Part shown: positions 54,684 to 62,919 of the stretch, piece by piece | Layout: every line of letters starts with the position of its first letter | Numbering within the stretch: position 1 is the first letter of the stretch | From: Jiangella sp. DSM 45060 | GTDB taxonomy: Bacteria; Actinomycetota; Actinomycetes; Jiangellales; Jiangellaceae | Direction of reading: 5' to 3' | Assembly: GCF_900105175.1 (NCBI RefSeq) | Contig: NZ_LT629771.1 | Coordinates: 7,421,958-7,485,957 of the forward strand | Length of the DNA stretch: 64,000 nt | The notes under the pieces: generated by a model | Databases searched by the model: none | Told to the model about the DNA's origin: nothing | The model's input: only the letters and a program-made list of their open reading frames with translations | Position numbers and translations under genes: made by a program

Positions 54684-56105
54684 GGTGACGTCCCGCTGGG
54701 TGGTGGAGTTCTTCGACCACTGTGCGGGGTCAGTGTGCTGATCATGCCGTCATGAGTTCGGGTTTGGCCACCTCCTTGTTGGTTGCCGGCGCGTTGAGCA
54801 GGGCCATGGAGGTTTCGGAGAGGTAGCGGCGTTCGGCGGTGACTTGCCATTCGTCGTGGGCCTCCACGAGGACCGATCCGGCCAGGCGGAGCAGGGCGGC
54901 GGGGTTGGGGAACACTCCGACGACGTCGGTGCGGCGTTTGACCTCCTTGTTCAGCCGTTCCAGCGGGTTGGTGGACCAGATCTTCTTCCAGTGGCTGATC
55001 GGGAACGTGGTGAACGCGAGGAGATCGTCCTTGGCGTCGCGCAGCATCTGTTCGACCTTGGGTAGTTGCCGGCCGAGCATGGTGGCGATGACGTCGAACT
55101 GCTCGTGCACGTGCTCGGCGTCGGGCTGGGCGAAGATCGTGCGGATCGCCGCGGCCACCATCTCGGCGTTGCCCTTGGGGACCTGGGCGAGCACGTTGCG
55201 TAGGAAGTGCACCCGGCAGCGCTGCCAGGCCGCGCCGATCAGCACCGAGGCGATGGCGTGCTTGAGGCCGGTGTGGGCGTCGGAGATGACCAGCTGGACA
55301 CCGCCCAGCCCGCGGGCCTTCAACGAGCGCAGGAACGCGGTCCAGAACGCGCCGTCCTCGCTGTCGCCGACGTCGAACCCGAGCACCTCGCGCCGCCCGT
55401 CGGCGGTGACGCCGGTAGCGATGACCACCGCCTGGGACACCACGCGGCGGTTCACCCGGGCCTTGCAGTAGGTCGCGTCGAGGAACACGTACGGATAGGT
55501 CGTCTCGCCCAGCGACCGGTCCCGGAACGCACCCACTTCTTCGTCGAGATCGGCGCAGATCCGCGACACCTCCGACTTGGAGATCCCGCTGTCCGCGCCC
55601 AGCGCCTTGACCAGGTCATCGACCTTGCGGGTCGACACCCCATGCAGATACGCCTCCATGATCACCGCGAACAGGGCCTGGTCCACCCGCCGGCGCCGCT
55701 CCAACAGCGACGGGAAGAACGACCCCGTGCGCAGCTTCGGGATCCGCAACTCCAGATCCCCCGCGGTCGTGGTCAGGACCCTGGGTCGCGAGCCGTTGCG
55801 CTGCGCGGTCCGCTCCGCGCTGCGCTCCCACGGGCCAGCACCGATCACCGCCGTCGCCTCGGCATCGATCAACGCCTGATACATCCCCTGCGCCGCGGTA
55901 CGGACCCGATCATCCACATCAGCGGCCCGCATCACCTCGAGCACCTCAAGTAGGGCAGCATGGTCCAAGGCCATCGTGCGTCGTGTCCTTCCGTGAGTTC
56001 CATCGCTAGGTCTCACTGACCGTCGCACGATGGCCGCCCAACACCACCGTCGACACGACGACGCTCAAGCGGGCCACGAACTCCACCACTCCACGGGACG
56101 CCACC
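54684..56105 (-). mobile_element. IS256-family insertion sequence, copy 2
   Basis: The 1422-bp element has ends GGTGACGTCCC and GGGACGCCACC (one mismatch in the 11-bp inverted repeat). It is flanked by perfect 8-bp duplications CGTTCGAC at 54676-54683 and 56106-56113, so the insertion is recent and its boundaries are exact. It is oriented opposite to copy 1 at 20810-22230. Confidence 0.96.
54742..55974 (-). CDS. IS256-family (Mutator) transposase
   Basis: The 410-residue transposase starts MALDHAALLEVLEVM at the ATG at 55974; the open frame to 56028 is spurious. It has the same DDE landmarks as the first copy (FLDATYCKARVN, ISDAHTGLKHA, STNPLERLNKEVKRR) and an intact frame. It differs from copy 1 at scattered residues and by one extra residue near the C-terminus. 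Confidence 0.96.
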   Translation of the reverse strand: MALDHAALLEVLEVMRAADVDDRVRTAAQGMYQALIDAEATAVIGAGPWERSAERTAQRNGSRPRVLTTTAGDLELRIPKLRTGSFFPSLLERRRRVDQALFAVIMEAYLHGVSTRKVDDLVKALGADSGISKSEVSRICADLDEEVGAFRDRSLGETTYPYVFLDATYCKARVNRRVVSQAVVIATGVTADGRREVLGFDVGDSEDGAFWTAFLRSLKARGLGGVQLVISDAHTGLKHAIASVLIGAAWQRCRVHFLRNVLAQVPKGNAEMVAAAIRTIFAQPDAEHVHEQFDVIATMLGRQLPKVEQMLRDAKDDLLAFTTFPISHWKKIWSTNPLERLNKEVKRRTDVVGVFPNPAALLRLAGSVLVEAHDEWQVTAERRYLSETSMALLNAPATNKEVAKPELMTA

Positions 56106-56253
56106 CGTTCGACCAGCGCCAGGGCGGCCGGAGGCGCGAGGCGAGGGGCGGCGACGGGTGGTGGCGCGTGGGCCACCCGAACGACGGCGTGCGCTGAAGT
56201 GCTGGCGGCGGTTCGCGCTGAGTGCGGTCCCCGCCCGGCTGGGAGGGCTTCCC

Positions 56254-56276
56254 ACCCTATGGGCGGGCACTGACAG
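56254..56276 (-). promoter_or_regulatory. Interspersed repeat E (array unit 1 motif)
   Basis: CTGTCAGTG-N8-TAGGGT on the minus strand, with the same hairpin flank as copy D. Confidence 0.55.
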
Positions 56277-56386
56277 TCGCGGTTCGCGTGGCGCCCGGAC
56301 GGCCGGCGGCGCGAGGTGGCGGGCGGTGACGGCGCGGCCCGCTGTTCGCGCGGTGTTCGGTCCCCGCCCGGCTGGGAGGGCTTCCC

Positions 56387-56409
56387 ACCCTATGGGCGGG
56401 CGCTGACAG
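56387..56409 (-). promoter_or_regulatory. Interspersed repeat F (array unit 2 motif)
   Basis: CTGTCAGCG-N8-TAGGGT; the -35-like element has one change from copy E (GTG to GCG). Confidence 0.5.
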
Positions 56410-56519
56410 TCGCGGTTCGCGTGGCGCCTGGACGGCCGGCGGCGCGAGGTGGCGGGCGGTGACGGCGCGGCCCGCTGTTCGCGCGGTGTTCGGTTCCCGC
56501 CCGGCTGGGAGGGCTTCCC

Positions 56520-56542
56520 ACCCTATGGGCGGGCGCTGACAG
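56520..56542 (-). promoter_or_regulatory. Interspersed repeat G (array unit 3 motif)
   Basis: Same form as copy F: CTGTCAGCG-N8-TAGGGT. Confidence 0.5.
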
Positions 56543-56652
56543 TCGCGGTTCGCGTGGCGCCTGGACGGCCGGCGGCGCGAGGTGGCGGGCGGTGACGGCG
56601 CGGCCCGCTGTTCGCGCGGAGTGCGGTTCCCGCCCGGCTGGGAGGGCTTCCC

Positions 56653-56675
56653 ACCCTATGGGCGGGCGCTGACAG
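56653..56675 (-). promoter_or_regulatory. Interspersed repeat H (array unit 4 motif)
   Basis: Same form as copies F and G: CTGTCAGCG-N8-TAGGGT. Confidence 0.5.
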
Positions 56676-56785
56676 TCGCGGTTCGCGTGGCGCCTGGACG
56701 GCCGGCGGCGCGAGGTGGCGGGCGGTGACGGCACGGCCCGCTGTTCGCGCGGTGTTCGGTCCCCGCCCGGCTGGGAGGGCTTCCC

Positions 56786-56808
56786 ACCCTACGGGCGGGC
56801 ACTGACAG
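56786..56808 (-). promoter_or_regulatory. Interspersed repeat I (array unit 5 motif)
   Basis: CTGTCAGTG-N8-TAGGGT, matching copy D exactly. It is the array copy nearest to disA but points away from that gene's start. Confidence 0.55.
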
Positions 56809-56862
56809 TCGCCGTTCGGCAGGCGCCGGGAGCGGCGGGCGGCGACCCGACGCGACCGCGCG

Positions 56863-57957
56863 TCAGACGTAGCGTTCGAGGATGCTGGACTCGGCCAGCC
56901 GGGACAGTCCCTCGCGGACGCTGCGGGCGCGGGACTCGCCCACGCCCTCGACGGCTTGGAGGTCGTCGACGCTGGCGGCGAGCAGTTTCTGCAGGCCGCC
57001 GAAGTGCTCGACCAGGCGGTCGATGACGCTGTCGGGGAGCCGCGGCACGCGCGCCAGCAGCCGGAACCCGCGTGGGCTCACCGCGGCGTCGAGCTGCTCG
57101 CCACCGCCGGGGAAGCCGAGCGCCCGGGCCACCGCGCCGAGGTCGAGCAGCTCGGTGCCGGACAGGGTGTCGAGCGCGCTGATGGCCTCGCCGAGGCTGC
57201 GCTTGCGGCGTCCGGACGGTGCCGGCAGGTAGTCGCGGATGACCAGCTCGCGGTCGGAGTCGACGCCGGCGACCAGTTCGTCGAGCTGCAGGCTGAGCAG
57301 CCGGCCGTCGGTGCCCAACTCGACGACGTAGCCGTCGATCTCGACCGAGATGCGCCGCACCATCTCGAGTCGCTGCGCCACCGAGACGACGTCGCGGACG
57401 GTGACGAGGTCCTCGATCTCCAGCGCCGACAGCGTGCCGGACACTTCGTCGAGGCGCAGCTTGTACCGCTCGAGCGTGGCCGGCGCCTGGTTGGCGCGCG
57501 ACAGGATCTGCCCGGCGTCCTCGAGCACGTAACGGATGTCGTCGACGTAGATGGCGACGATGCGCATGGACTGGCTGACCGAGATGACCGGGAAGCCGGT
57601 CTGCTTGGCCACCCGCTCCGCGGTGCGGTGCCGGGTGCCGGACTCCGTCGTCGGGATGGACGGGTCGGGCACCAGCTGGGTGGCGCACTTGAGGATCTTC
57701 GTGCAGTCGCGGTCGACGACGATGGCGCCGTCCATCTTCGCCAGCTCGCGCAGCCGGGTGGCGCTGAACTCGACGTCGAGGCTGAAACCGCCGGTGGACA
57801 TGGCCTCGATGGTCTTGTCGTAGCCGAGCACGACCAGGGCGCCGGTGCGGCCGCGCAGGATGCGCTCGAGGCCCTCGCGCAGGTTGGTGCCGGGCGCGAC
57901 GGCTGCGAGAGCCAGGCGCAGTTTCGCGTCGGCGCCGGCTCGATCGATGCCTTGCAC
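56863..57957 (-). CDS. disA: DNA integrity scanning diadenylate cyclase DisA
   Basis: The 364-residue protein makes c-di-AMP and senses branched DNA. The N-terminal DAC domain (about 10-150) has the catalytic DGAIVVDRD and [23 protein letters not shown] (GTRHR). A helical linker follows, then a C-terminal RuvA-like helix-hairpin-helix DNA-binding domain ([23 protein letters not shown], about 300-360). The start is GTG at 57957. It is downstream of radA in the same direction, the usual actinobacterial order. No c-di-AMP riboswitch was recognised in the window. Confidence 0.96.
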   Translation of the reverse strand: MQGIDRAGADAKLRLALAAVAPGTNLREGLERILRGRTGALVVLGYDKTIEAMSTGGFSLDVEFSATRLRELAKMDGAIVVDRDCTKILKCATQLVPDPSIPTTESGTRHRTAERVAKQTGFPVISVSQSMRIVAIYVDDIRYVLEDAGQILSRANQAPATLERYKLRLDEVSGTLSALEIEDLVTVRDVVSVAQRLEMVRRISVEIDGYVVELGTDGRLLSLQLDELVAGVDSDRELVIRDYLPAPSGRRKRSLGEAISALDTLSGTELLDLGAVARALGFPGGGEQLDAAVSPRGFRLLARVPRLPDSVIDRLVEHFGGLQKLLAASVDDLQAVEGVGESRARSVREGLSRLAESSILERYV

Positions 57958-58113
57958 GTGACCCCTGTCGTGACCCGGACGGCTTGTCGTGATGAACAGT
58001 GTACGGTCGCGCGGCGCCGGCCCGGGGAGGGTGCGGCAACGACGCTGGATAGAACAGTCTAGGGCGTGATGTGCCGGTGCGCGGCGACGTTCACGTCAAT
58101 ACCACGCAACGAT

Positions 58114-59505
58114 TCAGGTGCGCTGGGGCGAATCCGCAGCCAACCGGGCATCGCGGCCCGTCGCCGCCAGCGCCTGCCCGACGTCGGTGACCTCGACGAC
58201 GCGGATGCCGCCGGGCACCGGGCCGGGGTCGGCGGGCACCAGGGCTGTGGTGAATCCCATGCGCTCGGCCTCGGCCAGCCGGCGGTTCAGGCCGGACACA
58301 CGGCGGATCTCGCCGGCCAGCCCGACCTCGCCGAGCGCCGTGAGCCCGGCCGGCAACGGCGTGCCGATGGCGGCGCTGGCGACGGCGAGCAGCAGCGCGA
58401 GGTCGGTGGACGGCTCGGACAGCTTCGCGCCGCCGACGGTGGACGTGTAGACGTCGCTGTTGCTGAGCTTCACCTGGCCACGGCGCTCCAGGACGGCCAG
58501 CACCATGGCCACCCGGGAGGAGTCGAGCCCGCTGTTCGCCCGCCGGGGCGAGGCCAGCGCCGACGTGGCCACCAGTGCCTGCACCTCGCCCAGCAGCGGC
58601 CGCCGGCCCTCCAGCGTCACCGTGATGCAGGTGCCGGGGACGGGCGTGGCGTGCCGGCTCAGGAACAGCCCGGTGGGGTCGGCCAGCGACGAGATGCCGG
58701 TGTCGGTGAGGTCGAAGCAGCCGACCTCGTCGGCCGGGCCGAACCGGTTCTTCACCGTGCGCACCAGCCGCAGCCGCGAGTGCCGGTCGCCCTCGAACTG
58801 CAGCACGACGTCGACCAGGTGCTCCAGCACCCGCGGCCCCGCGATGCTGCCGTCCTTGGTGACATGGCCGACCAGGATCGTCGCGATGCCGCGGTCCTTC
58901 GCCACCCGGATCAGCGACGCCGCCACCTCGCGGACCTGCGTGACGCCGCCCGCCGCACCGTCGACGGCCGGGCTGGACACCGTCTGCACCGAGTCGAGCA
59001 CCAGCAGCGTCGGCTGCACCTCGTCGATGTGCCCGAGCACGGCTGACAGGTCGGTCTCGGCGGCCAGGTACAGGTGGTCGGCGACCGCGCCGATGCGCTC
59101 GGCCCGCAGCCGCACCTGCGCCGCGGACTCCTCGCCGGTGACGTAGAGCGCCTGGCCCGCCTCGTGCGCCCACCGCGCCGTGACGTCGAGCAGCAGCGTC
59201 GACTTGCCGACACCCGGCTCGCCGGCCAGCAGGATGACGGCGCCCTGGACCAGCCCGCCGCCCAGCGCGCGGTCGAACTCGCCGACGCCGGTGGGCCGGG
59301 ACCGGGCCGCCTCGATGGCGACGGAGCCGATGGGCCGGGCCGCCTCGGTGACCGGGCCGGCCGCCGTGACCCCGGCCTTCGCCGCGCCCGCCTGCTCGAC
59401 CGTGCCCCACGCCTGGCACTCACCGCACCGGCCGACCCACTTCGCGGTGGTCCAGCCGCACTCGGAGCACCGGAACGCCGGGGCCGTCGCTTTCGCCTTC
59501 GCCAT
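58114..59505 (-). CDS. radA: DNA repair protein RadA
   Basis: The 463-residue branch-migration ATPase has an N-terminal zinc finger (CSECGWTTAKWVGRCGEC), a RecA-like core with Walker A GEPGVGKST, the RadA-specific KNRFG motif (VRTVKNRFGPADE) and a C-terminal Lon-like domain. The start is the ATG at 59505; the long open frame upstream is a shadow of the methyltransferase region. A DNA-damage-type promoter motif lies immediately upstream. disA follows 156 bp downstream. Confidence 0.97.
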   Translation of the reverse strand: MAKAKATAPAFRCSECGWTTAKWVGRCGECQAWGTVEQAGAAKAGVTAAGPVTEAARPIGSVAIEAARSRPTGVGEFDRALGGGLVQGAVILLAGEPGVGKSTLLLDVTARWAHEAGQALYVTGEESAAQVRLRAERIGAVADHLYLAAETDLSAVLGHIDEVQPTLLVLDSVQTVSSPAVDGAAGGVTQVREVAASLIRVAKDRGIATILVGHVTKDGSIAGPRVLEHLVDVVLQFEGDRHSRLRLVRTVKNRFGPADEVGCFDLTDTGISSLADPTGLFLSRHATPVPGTCITVTLEGRRPLLGEVQALVATSALASPRRANSGLDSSRVAMVLAVLERRGQVKLSNSDVYTSTVGGAKLSEPSTDLALLLAVASAAIGTPLPAGLTALGEVGLAGEIRRVSGLNRRLAEAERMGFTTALVPADPGPVPGGIRVVEVTDVGQALAATGRDARLAADSPQRT

Positions 59506-59512
59506 GTGATGA

Positions 59513-59535
59513 ACCGTAGACGGCGCCACCGACAA
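59513..59535 (-). promoter_or_regulatory. DNA-damage (RecA-NDp/PafBC-type) promoter of radA
   Basis: TTGTCGGTG, GCGCCGTC, TACGGT on the minus strand matches tTGTCRgtg-N8-TAnnnT exactly, with the -10 ending 7 nt before the radA ATG (nearly leaderless). radA belongs to the LexA/RecA-independent damage regulon in mycobacteria, so motif and gene agree. Confidence 0.8.
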
Positions 59536-59597
59536 CGCTGTGGAGCTGGGGGCGTGAGGAGGGGCGGGGTGCTGCGCCGGCTCCGCCTCCGCCGCTG

Positions 59598-60302
59598 TCA
59601 GAAGCGGCGCCAGAAGAGGTTGACGGCGTAGTCGACGGAGGCGCCGTCGTGCTCGGCGAGGATGGCGTCGGCGTTCGCCGGGTCGAACTCGATCCGCACG
59701 ACGGCCTCGAACGCCGCGCGGTCGGGCAGCTCCCAGCGCATCGTCAGCGGCTCGCGGTGCCAGCCCTGCCGGGCCCAGAACCGCTCGACCGCCTGTGCGT
59801 CGTACTTCGGCAGCGCGGTGCGGAACCAGCGGCCGAACGTCGAGCGCGTCGCGTCGTTGTCGATGACGAACGCGGTGCCGCCGCGCCGCACGACCCGGGC
59901 CAGCTCGGCCAGGCCCGGCTCGCAGCCCGGGCCGAAGAAGTAGGCCCAGCGGGCGTGCACGACGTCGACGGAGGCGGTCGGGAGCGGCAGCTGCTGGGCC
60001 GTGCCGCGCCGGACGGTGATGCGGGAGCGCACCGCTGCCGGCAGCGCCGCGACGCGCTGCTGGGCCCGGCGCACCAGCGGCGGGTGCGGCTCGACGCCGA
60101 CGACGCGGCGGGCGGACGCGGCGAAGCGCGGGAGGTGGTACCCGGCACCGCAGCCGACGTCGAGCAGTTCCAGCCCGGCCCAGTCGTGCAGGCGCAGCAT
60201 GGCGGCCTCGATGACACCGCCGGGATCGACGCCGCGGTTCTCGATCTCGTAGACGTCGGGATGGTGCCAGATGTTCGGACTCGGGATCACGTCGCGGCGC
60301 AC
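59598..60302 (-). CDS. SAM-dependent methyltransferase (class I)
   Basis: The 234-residue protein has motif I LLDVGCGAGYHLPRFA, an acidic second strand VVGVEPH, and the UbiE/type-11 core ASVDVVHARWAYFFG. GTG at 60302 is the start. The C-terminal half is variable and gives no substrate hint. It lies upstream of radA in the same direction, 92 bp away, but radA appears to have its own promoter. Confidence 0.9.
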   Translation of the reverse strand: MRRDVIPSPNIWHHPDVYEIENRGVDPGGVIEAAMLRLHDWAGLELLDVGCGAGYHLPRFAASARRVVGVEPHPPLVRRAQQRVAALPAAVRSRITVRRGTAQQLPLPTASVDVVHARWAYFFGPGCEPGLAELARVVRRGGTAFVIDNDATRSTFGRWFRTALPKYDAQAVERFWARQGWHREPLTMRWELPDRAAFEAVVRIEFDPANADAILAEHDGASVDYAVNLFWRRF

Positions 60303-60399
60303 AGATCAATCATTGCAGACGCTCAGGTCGAATTCGGACAGAAAGGGATTTAAGAAAGCACTGTCACCGGTATGTCACCTAGAAGATTGACCTTTTGTA

Positions 60400-60439
60400 G
60401 AGTACCTTGACACCCCTGGCCAGGGCGTCAAATGTACTC
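60400..60439. promoter_or_regulatory. Long imperfect palindrome upstream of the LPDTG protein gene
   Basis: The element is centred on CCTGG|CCAGG, with outer arms GAGTAC/GTACTC and inner TTGAC/GTCAA. A second inverted repeat, CCCAG-N12-CTGGG type, follows at about 60450-60472. The region is AT-richer than its surroundings and likely holds the promoter and a regulator site or a structured 5' leader. Confidence 0.5.
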
Positions 60440-60502
60440 CCTGGCGGGCACCCAGAAAACAGGTTGCCTGGGAAACACCTTTCGAATGATTTGAGGAGAA
60501 TT

Positions 60503-62029
60503 GTGTTGAAGACAGTGCTGCGTGGCGCCGTTGTGGCCGGCGCTGCGCTCGCCGCCTGTTTCGCCCTGAGCGTGCCGGCGGCCACGGCCGAGGAGGGCAA
60601 GGGGGTTGAGCTCCCCAACGAGATCACCAGTGTCGAAGAGGCCGACGGCCTGCTCGACAACCTCGGCCTCGGTGACATCGAGGTGGGCAACAGCATCTGC
60701 GCGCTGCCCTGGCTCTGGCAGGGCCCGTTCAACATCTTCGTGGGCGGCCAGGAGGCCTACTACGAGGCCTGCAACGGCAACACCGGCATCGCCATCGGTG
60801 ACGGGATCAACGTCCTGAACCACGGCGCCGACTCGTACGGCGATGGCATCAACGTCCTCAATAACGCCTGCGCGGCGCCCTGGCTCTGGCAGGGTCCGGC
60901 GAACGGCGCGACGGAGGACCAGGCCGCCTACTACGTGGTCTGCAACACCGAGGAGACCACGTACGGCGACGGCATCAACGTGCTCAACGGCGCGTGCGCG
61001 CTGCCGTGGCTGTGGCAGGGCCCGGCGAACGTGTTCGTCGAGGGCCAGGAGGCCACCTACGTCGCGTGCAACAGCGACGGCACCACCTACGGTGACGGCC
61101 TCAACGTCGGCAACAACGTCTGTGCGCTGCCGTGGCTGTGGCAGGGCCCGGTCAACGGGTTCAGCGACGGCCAGTCCGCGCACTACGCCGCCTGCAACAA
61201 CGACGGCACGCTGACCGGCGACGGTGTCAACCTGCTGAACAACGCCTGCGCCGCGCCGTGGCTGTGGCAGGGTCCGATCAACGCGGTGCTGGGCTCGCAG
61301 TCGGCCCACTACACCGCCTGCAGCGGCGCCGACGCGCCGTCGACGGACCTCCTCAGCAGCCTCGTCTCGGGCGAGGGTGACGGTGGCAGCATCGACATCC
61401 TCAACGACGCGTGCGGCGCGCCGTGGCTGTGGCAGGGCCCGCTGAACGCGCTGATCGGCAGCCAGGAGGCCTACTACCAGGCCTGCGACTACCGCGCAGA
61501 GGCGGAGACCGAGGTCGACGGCACTGAGGTCGACGGGACCGAGGTCGACGGGACCGAGGTCGACGGGACCGAGGTCGACGGCACTGAGGTCGACGGCACT
61601 GAGGTCGACGGCACTGAGGTCGACGGCACTGAGGTCGACGGCACTGAGGTCGACGGCACTGAGGTCGACGGGACCGAGGTCGACGGCACTGAGGTCGACG
61701 GCACTGAGGTCGACGGCACTGAGGTCGACGGGACCGAGGTCGACGGGACCGAGGTCGACGGGACCGAGGTCGACGGCACTGAGGTCGACGGCACTGAGGT
61801 CGACGGCACTGAGGTCGACGGCACTGAGGTCGACGGCACCGAGACCGACGGCACCGAGACCGACGGCTCGGAGGACGGTGCCGCTGACGGTGCCGCCGAC
61901 GGCTCCGGCGACGGCGAGGCGCTGCCGGACACCGGCGCGTCGAGCCAGCTGCTGGTCGTCGGCGCCGGCCTGCTGCTCGCCGGTGCGGCCGCCGCGTTCG
62001 CGGTGAACCGCCGCCAGGTCCAGCAGTAG
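60503..62029 (+). CDS. LPXTG-anchored repeat surface protein
   Basis: GTG at 60503 with AGGAG 4 nt upstream gives 508 residues. After the signal peptide (to about residue 29), six repeats of a C-x-x-PWLWQGP-x(15)-C type unit occur, each with two Cys 24 residues apart and joined by [13 protein letters not shown] linkers. Then 22 EVDGT pentapeptides and two ETDG[TS] form an acidic stalk (about residues 337-456). The end is a sortase signal LPDTG, a membrane helix and RR. A covalently wall-anchored protein with disulfide-closed head modules is expected; the ligand is unknown. Confidence 0.88.
   Translation: MLKTVLRGAVVAGAALAACFALSVPAATAEEGKGVELPNEITSVEEADGLLDNLGLGDIEVGNSICALPWLWQGPFNIFVGGQEAYYEACNGNTGIAIGDGINVLNHGADSYGDGINVLNNACAAPWLWQGPANGATEDQAAYYVVCNTEETTYGDGINVLNGACALPWLWQGPANVFVEGQEATYVACNSDGTTYGDGLNVGNNVCALPWLWQGPVNGFSDGQSAHYAACNNDGTLTGDGVNLLNNACAAPWLWQGPINAVLGSQSAHYTACSGADAPSTDLLSSLVSGEGDGGSIDILNDACGAPWLWQGPLNALIGSQEAYYQACDYRAEAETEVDGTEVDGTEVDGTEVDGTEVDGTEVDGTEVDGTEVDGTEVDGTEVDGTEVDGTEVDGTEVDGTEVDGTEVDGTEVDGTEVDGTEVDGTEVDGTEVDGTEVDGTEVDGTETDGTETDGSEDGAADGAADGSGDGEALPDTGASSQLLVVGAGLLLAGAAAAFAVNRRQVQQ
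61511..61870 (+). repeat. 15-bp coding repeat (EVDGT), 22 + 2 units
   Basis: Twenty-two consecutive 15-bp units (61511-61840) encode EVDGT, using two alternating synonymous spellings (ending GGCACT or GGGACC). Two ETDG units follow. Unit copy number is likely to vary between strains by slippage, changing stalk length without a frameshift. Confidence 0.97.
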
Positions 62030-62044
62030 CGGCAACTCCCCTGC

Positions 62045-62089
62045 AGAGGCCGCCGGCCCGGATGACGACGTCCGGGCTCGGCGGCCTCT
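62045..62089 (+). terminator. Terminator after the LPDTG protein gene
   Basis: AGAGGCCGCCGGCCCGGA pairs with its complement with one bulge around an 8-nt loop, followed by TTG. Confidence 0.85.
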
Positions 62090-62145
62090 TGCTGTACGGC
62101 GTCAGCGCGCCGCGATGGCCGGGTGCAGCACCAGCGCGGTCCCTG

Positions 62146-62898
62146 TCAGGGTGTCGCGCGCGCCGCTGTCGCAGGGTGGGTCAGCAGCGGTAGCTGGGCG
62201 GCGAGGAACGCCTCGCAGTGCTCGGCCAGTTGCTCGTACGCCTTGTCACCGATGAGCGCCCGCAGCTCCGGCTCGTTCGACCGGTACACCGGCTCGCGCC
62301 CGACGTGCGCCTCGGTGGCCATCGTGCAGTACCACGTCATGTCGTGGCCGCCGGCGCCCCATCCGGCGCGGTCGTACTCACCGATGGAGATCTCGAGGTA
62401 CGACGTGCCGTCGGGCCGTTCGGCCTCGCGGTAGGAGCGCCGGATCGGCAGCTGCCAGCACACGTCGGGCTTGGTCTCGAGCGGGTGCTGCCCGTTCGCC
62501 AGCGCGTACGCGTGCAGCGCGCAACCCGTGCCGCCGGCGAACCCGGGCCGGTTCAGGAACACGCACGCGCCGTCGACGACGCGGGTCTTGCGCTCGCCCT
62601 CGTCGTCGGTCTCGACGATGCCGCCGCGCAGGCCCTCGTCGCGCAGCTGCCACGTCTCGGGACCCAGCCGGTTGGCGTACCCGCGCACGCGCTTCTCGTC
62701 GTCCTCGTCGGAGAAGTGGGCGCCGTGCGTGCAGCAGCCGTCGTCGGGACGGTCGGCGTAGATACCGGGGCAGCCCTGCCCGAAGATGCACGTCCACCGG
62801 GACGTCAGCCAGGTGAGGTCGCAGCGCAGCACCTGGCCGTCGTCGGCCGGATCGGTGAATTCCACCCAGGCTCGCGCTCCGTGTGTCCGCAGCTCCAC
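62146..62898 (-). CDS. Cys-rich conserved protein, possibly metal-binding (DUF3109-like)
   Basis: GTG at 62898 is preferred over 62982 because a GATACT -10 sits 6 nt upstream (leaderless) and a longer form would overlap the divergent ppx start. The 250-residue protein has Cys clusters [23 protein letters not shown] and DVCWQLP, reminiscent of DUF3109/YkgJ-type zinc- or iron-binding proteins. It is divergent from ppx. Function is not established. Confidence 0.75.
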   Translation of the reverse strand: MELRTHGARAWVEFTDPADDGQVLRCDLTWLTSRWTCIFGQGCPGIYADRPDDGCCTHGAHFSDEDDEKRVRGYANRLGPETWQLRDEGLRGGIVETDDEGERKTRVVDGACVFLNRPGFAGGTGCALHAYALANGQHPLETKPDVCWQLPIRRSYREAERPDGTSYLEISIGEYDRAGWGAGGHDMTWYCTMATEAHVGREPVYRSNEPELRALIGDKAYEQLAEHCEAFLAAQLPLLTHPATAARATP

Positions 62899-62904
62899 CC
62901 CACG

Positions 62905-62912
62905 AGTATCGT
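62905..62912. promoter_or_regulatory. Overlapping divergent -10 boxes for two leaderless genes
   Basis: TATCGT (62907-62912, plus) is 7 nt before the ppx GTG, and GATACT (62905-62910, minus) is 6 nt before the divergent GTG. The two -10 elements share four bases, so the promoters probably exclude each other. Confidence 0.5.
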
Positions 62913-62919
62913 CGTTTTC

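Larger units (their letters stand above)
56190..56815 (-). repeat. 133-bp tandem array carrying the interspersed repeat
   Basis: The five promoter-like motifs E-I lie exactly 133 bp apart (56254, 56387, 56520, 56653, 56786 on their 3' edges). The DNA between them is also repeated nearly identically. The region 55975-56862 holds no supported gene other than the IS end. The array ends about 50 bp before the disA stop, in the same orientation as disA-radA. Confidence 0.92.

Noticed and set aside
57958..58113. c-di-AMP (ydaO-type) riboswitch near disA, or before the exported gene at 63927
   Set aside because: The expected conserved GC-rich core words were not found; the 48-bp leader at 63879-63926 is too short.
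58114..60309. 731-codon extended RadA
   Set aside because: The extra N-terminal part is a shadow of the methyltransferase gene; the RadA zinc finger begins right after the ATG at 59505 and its promoter lies just upstream.
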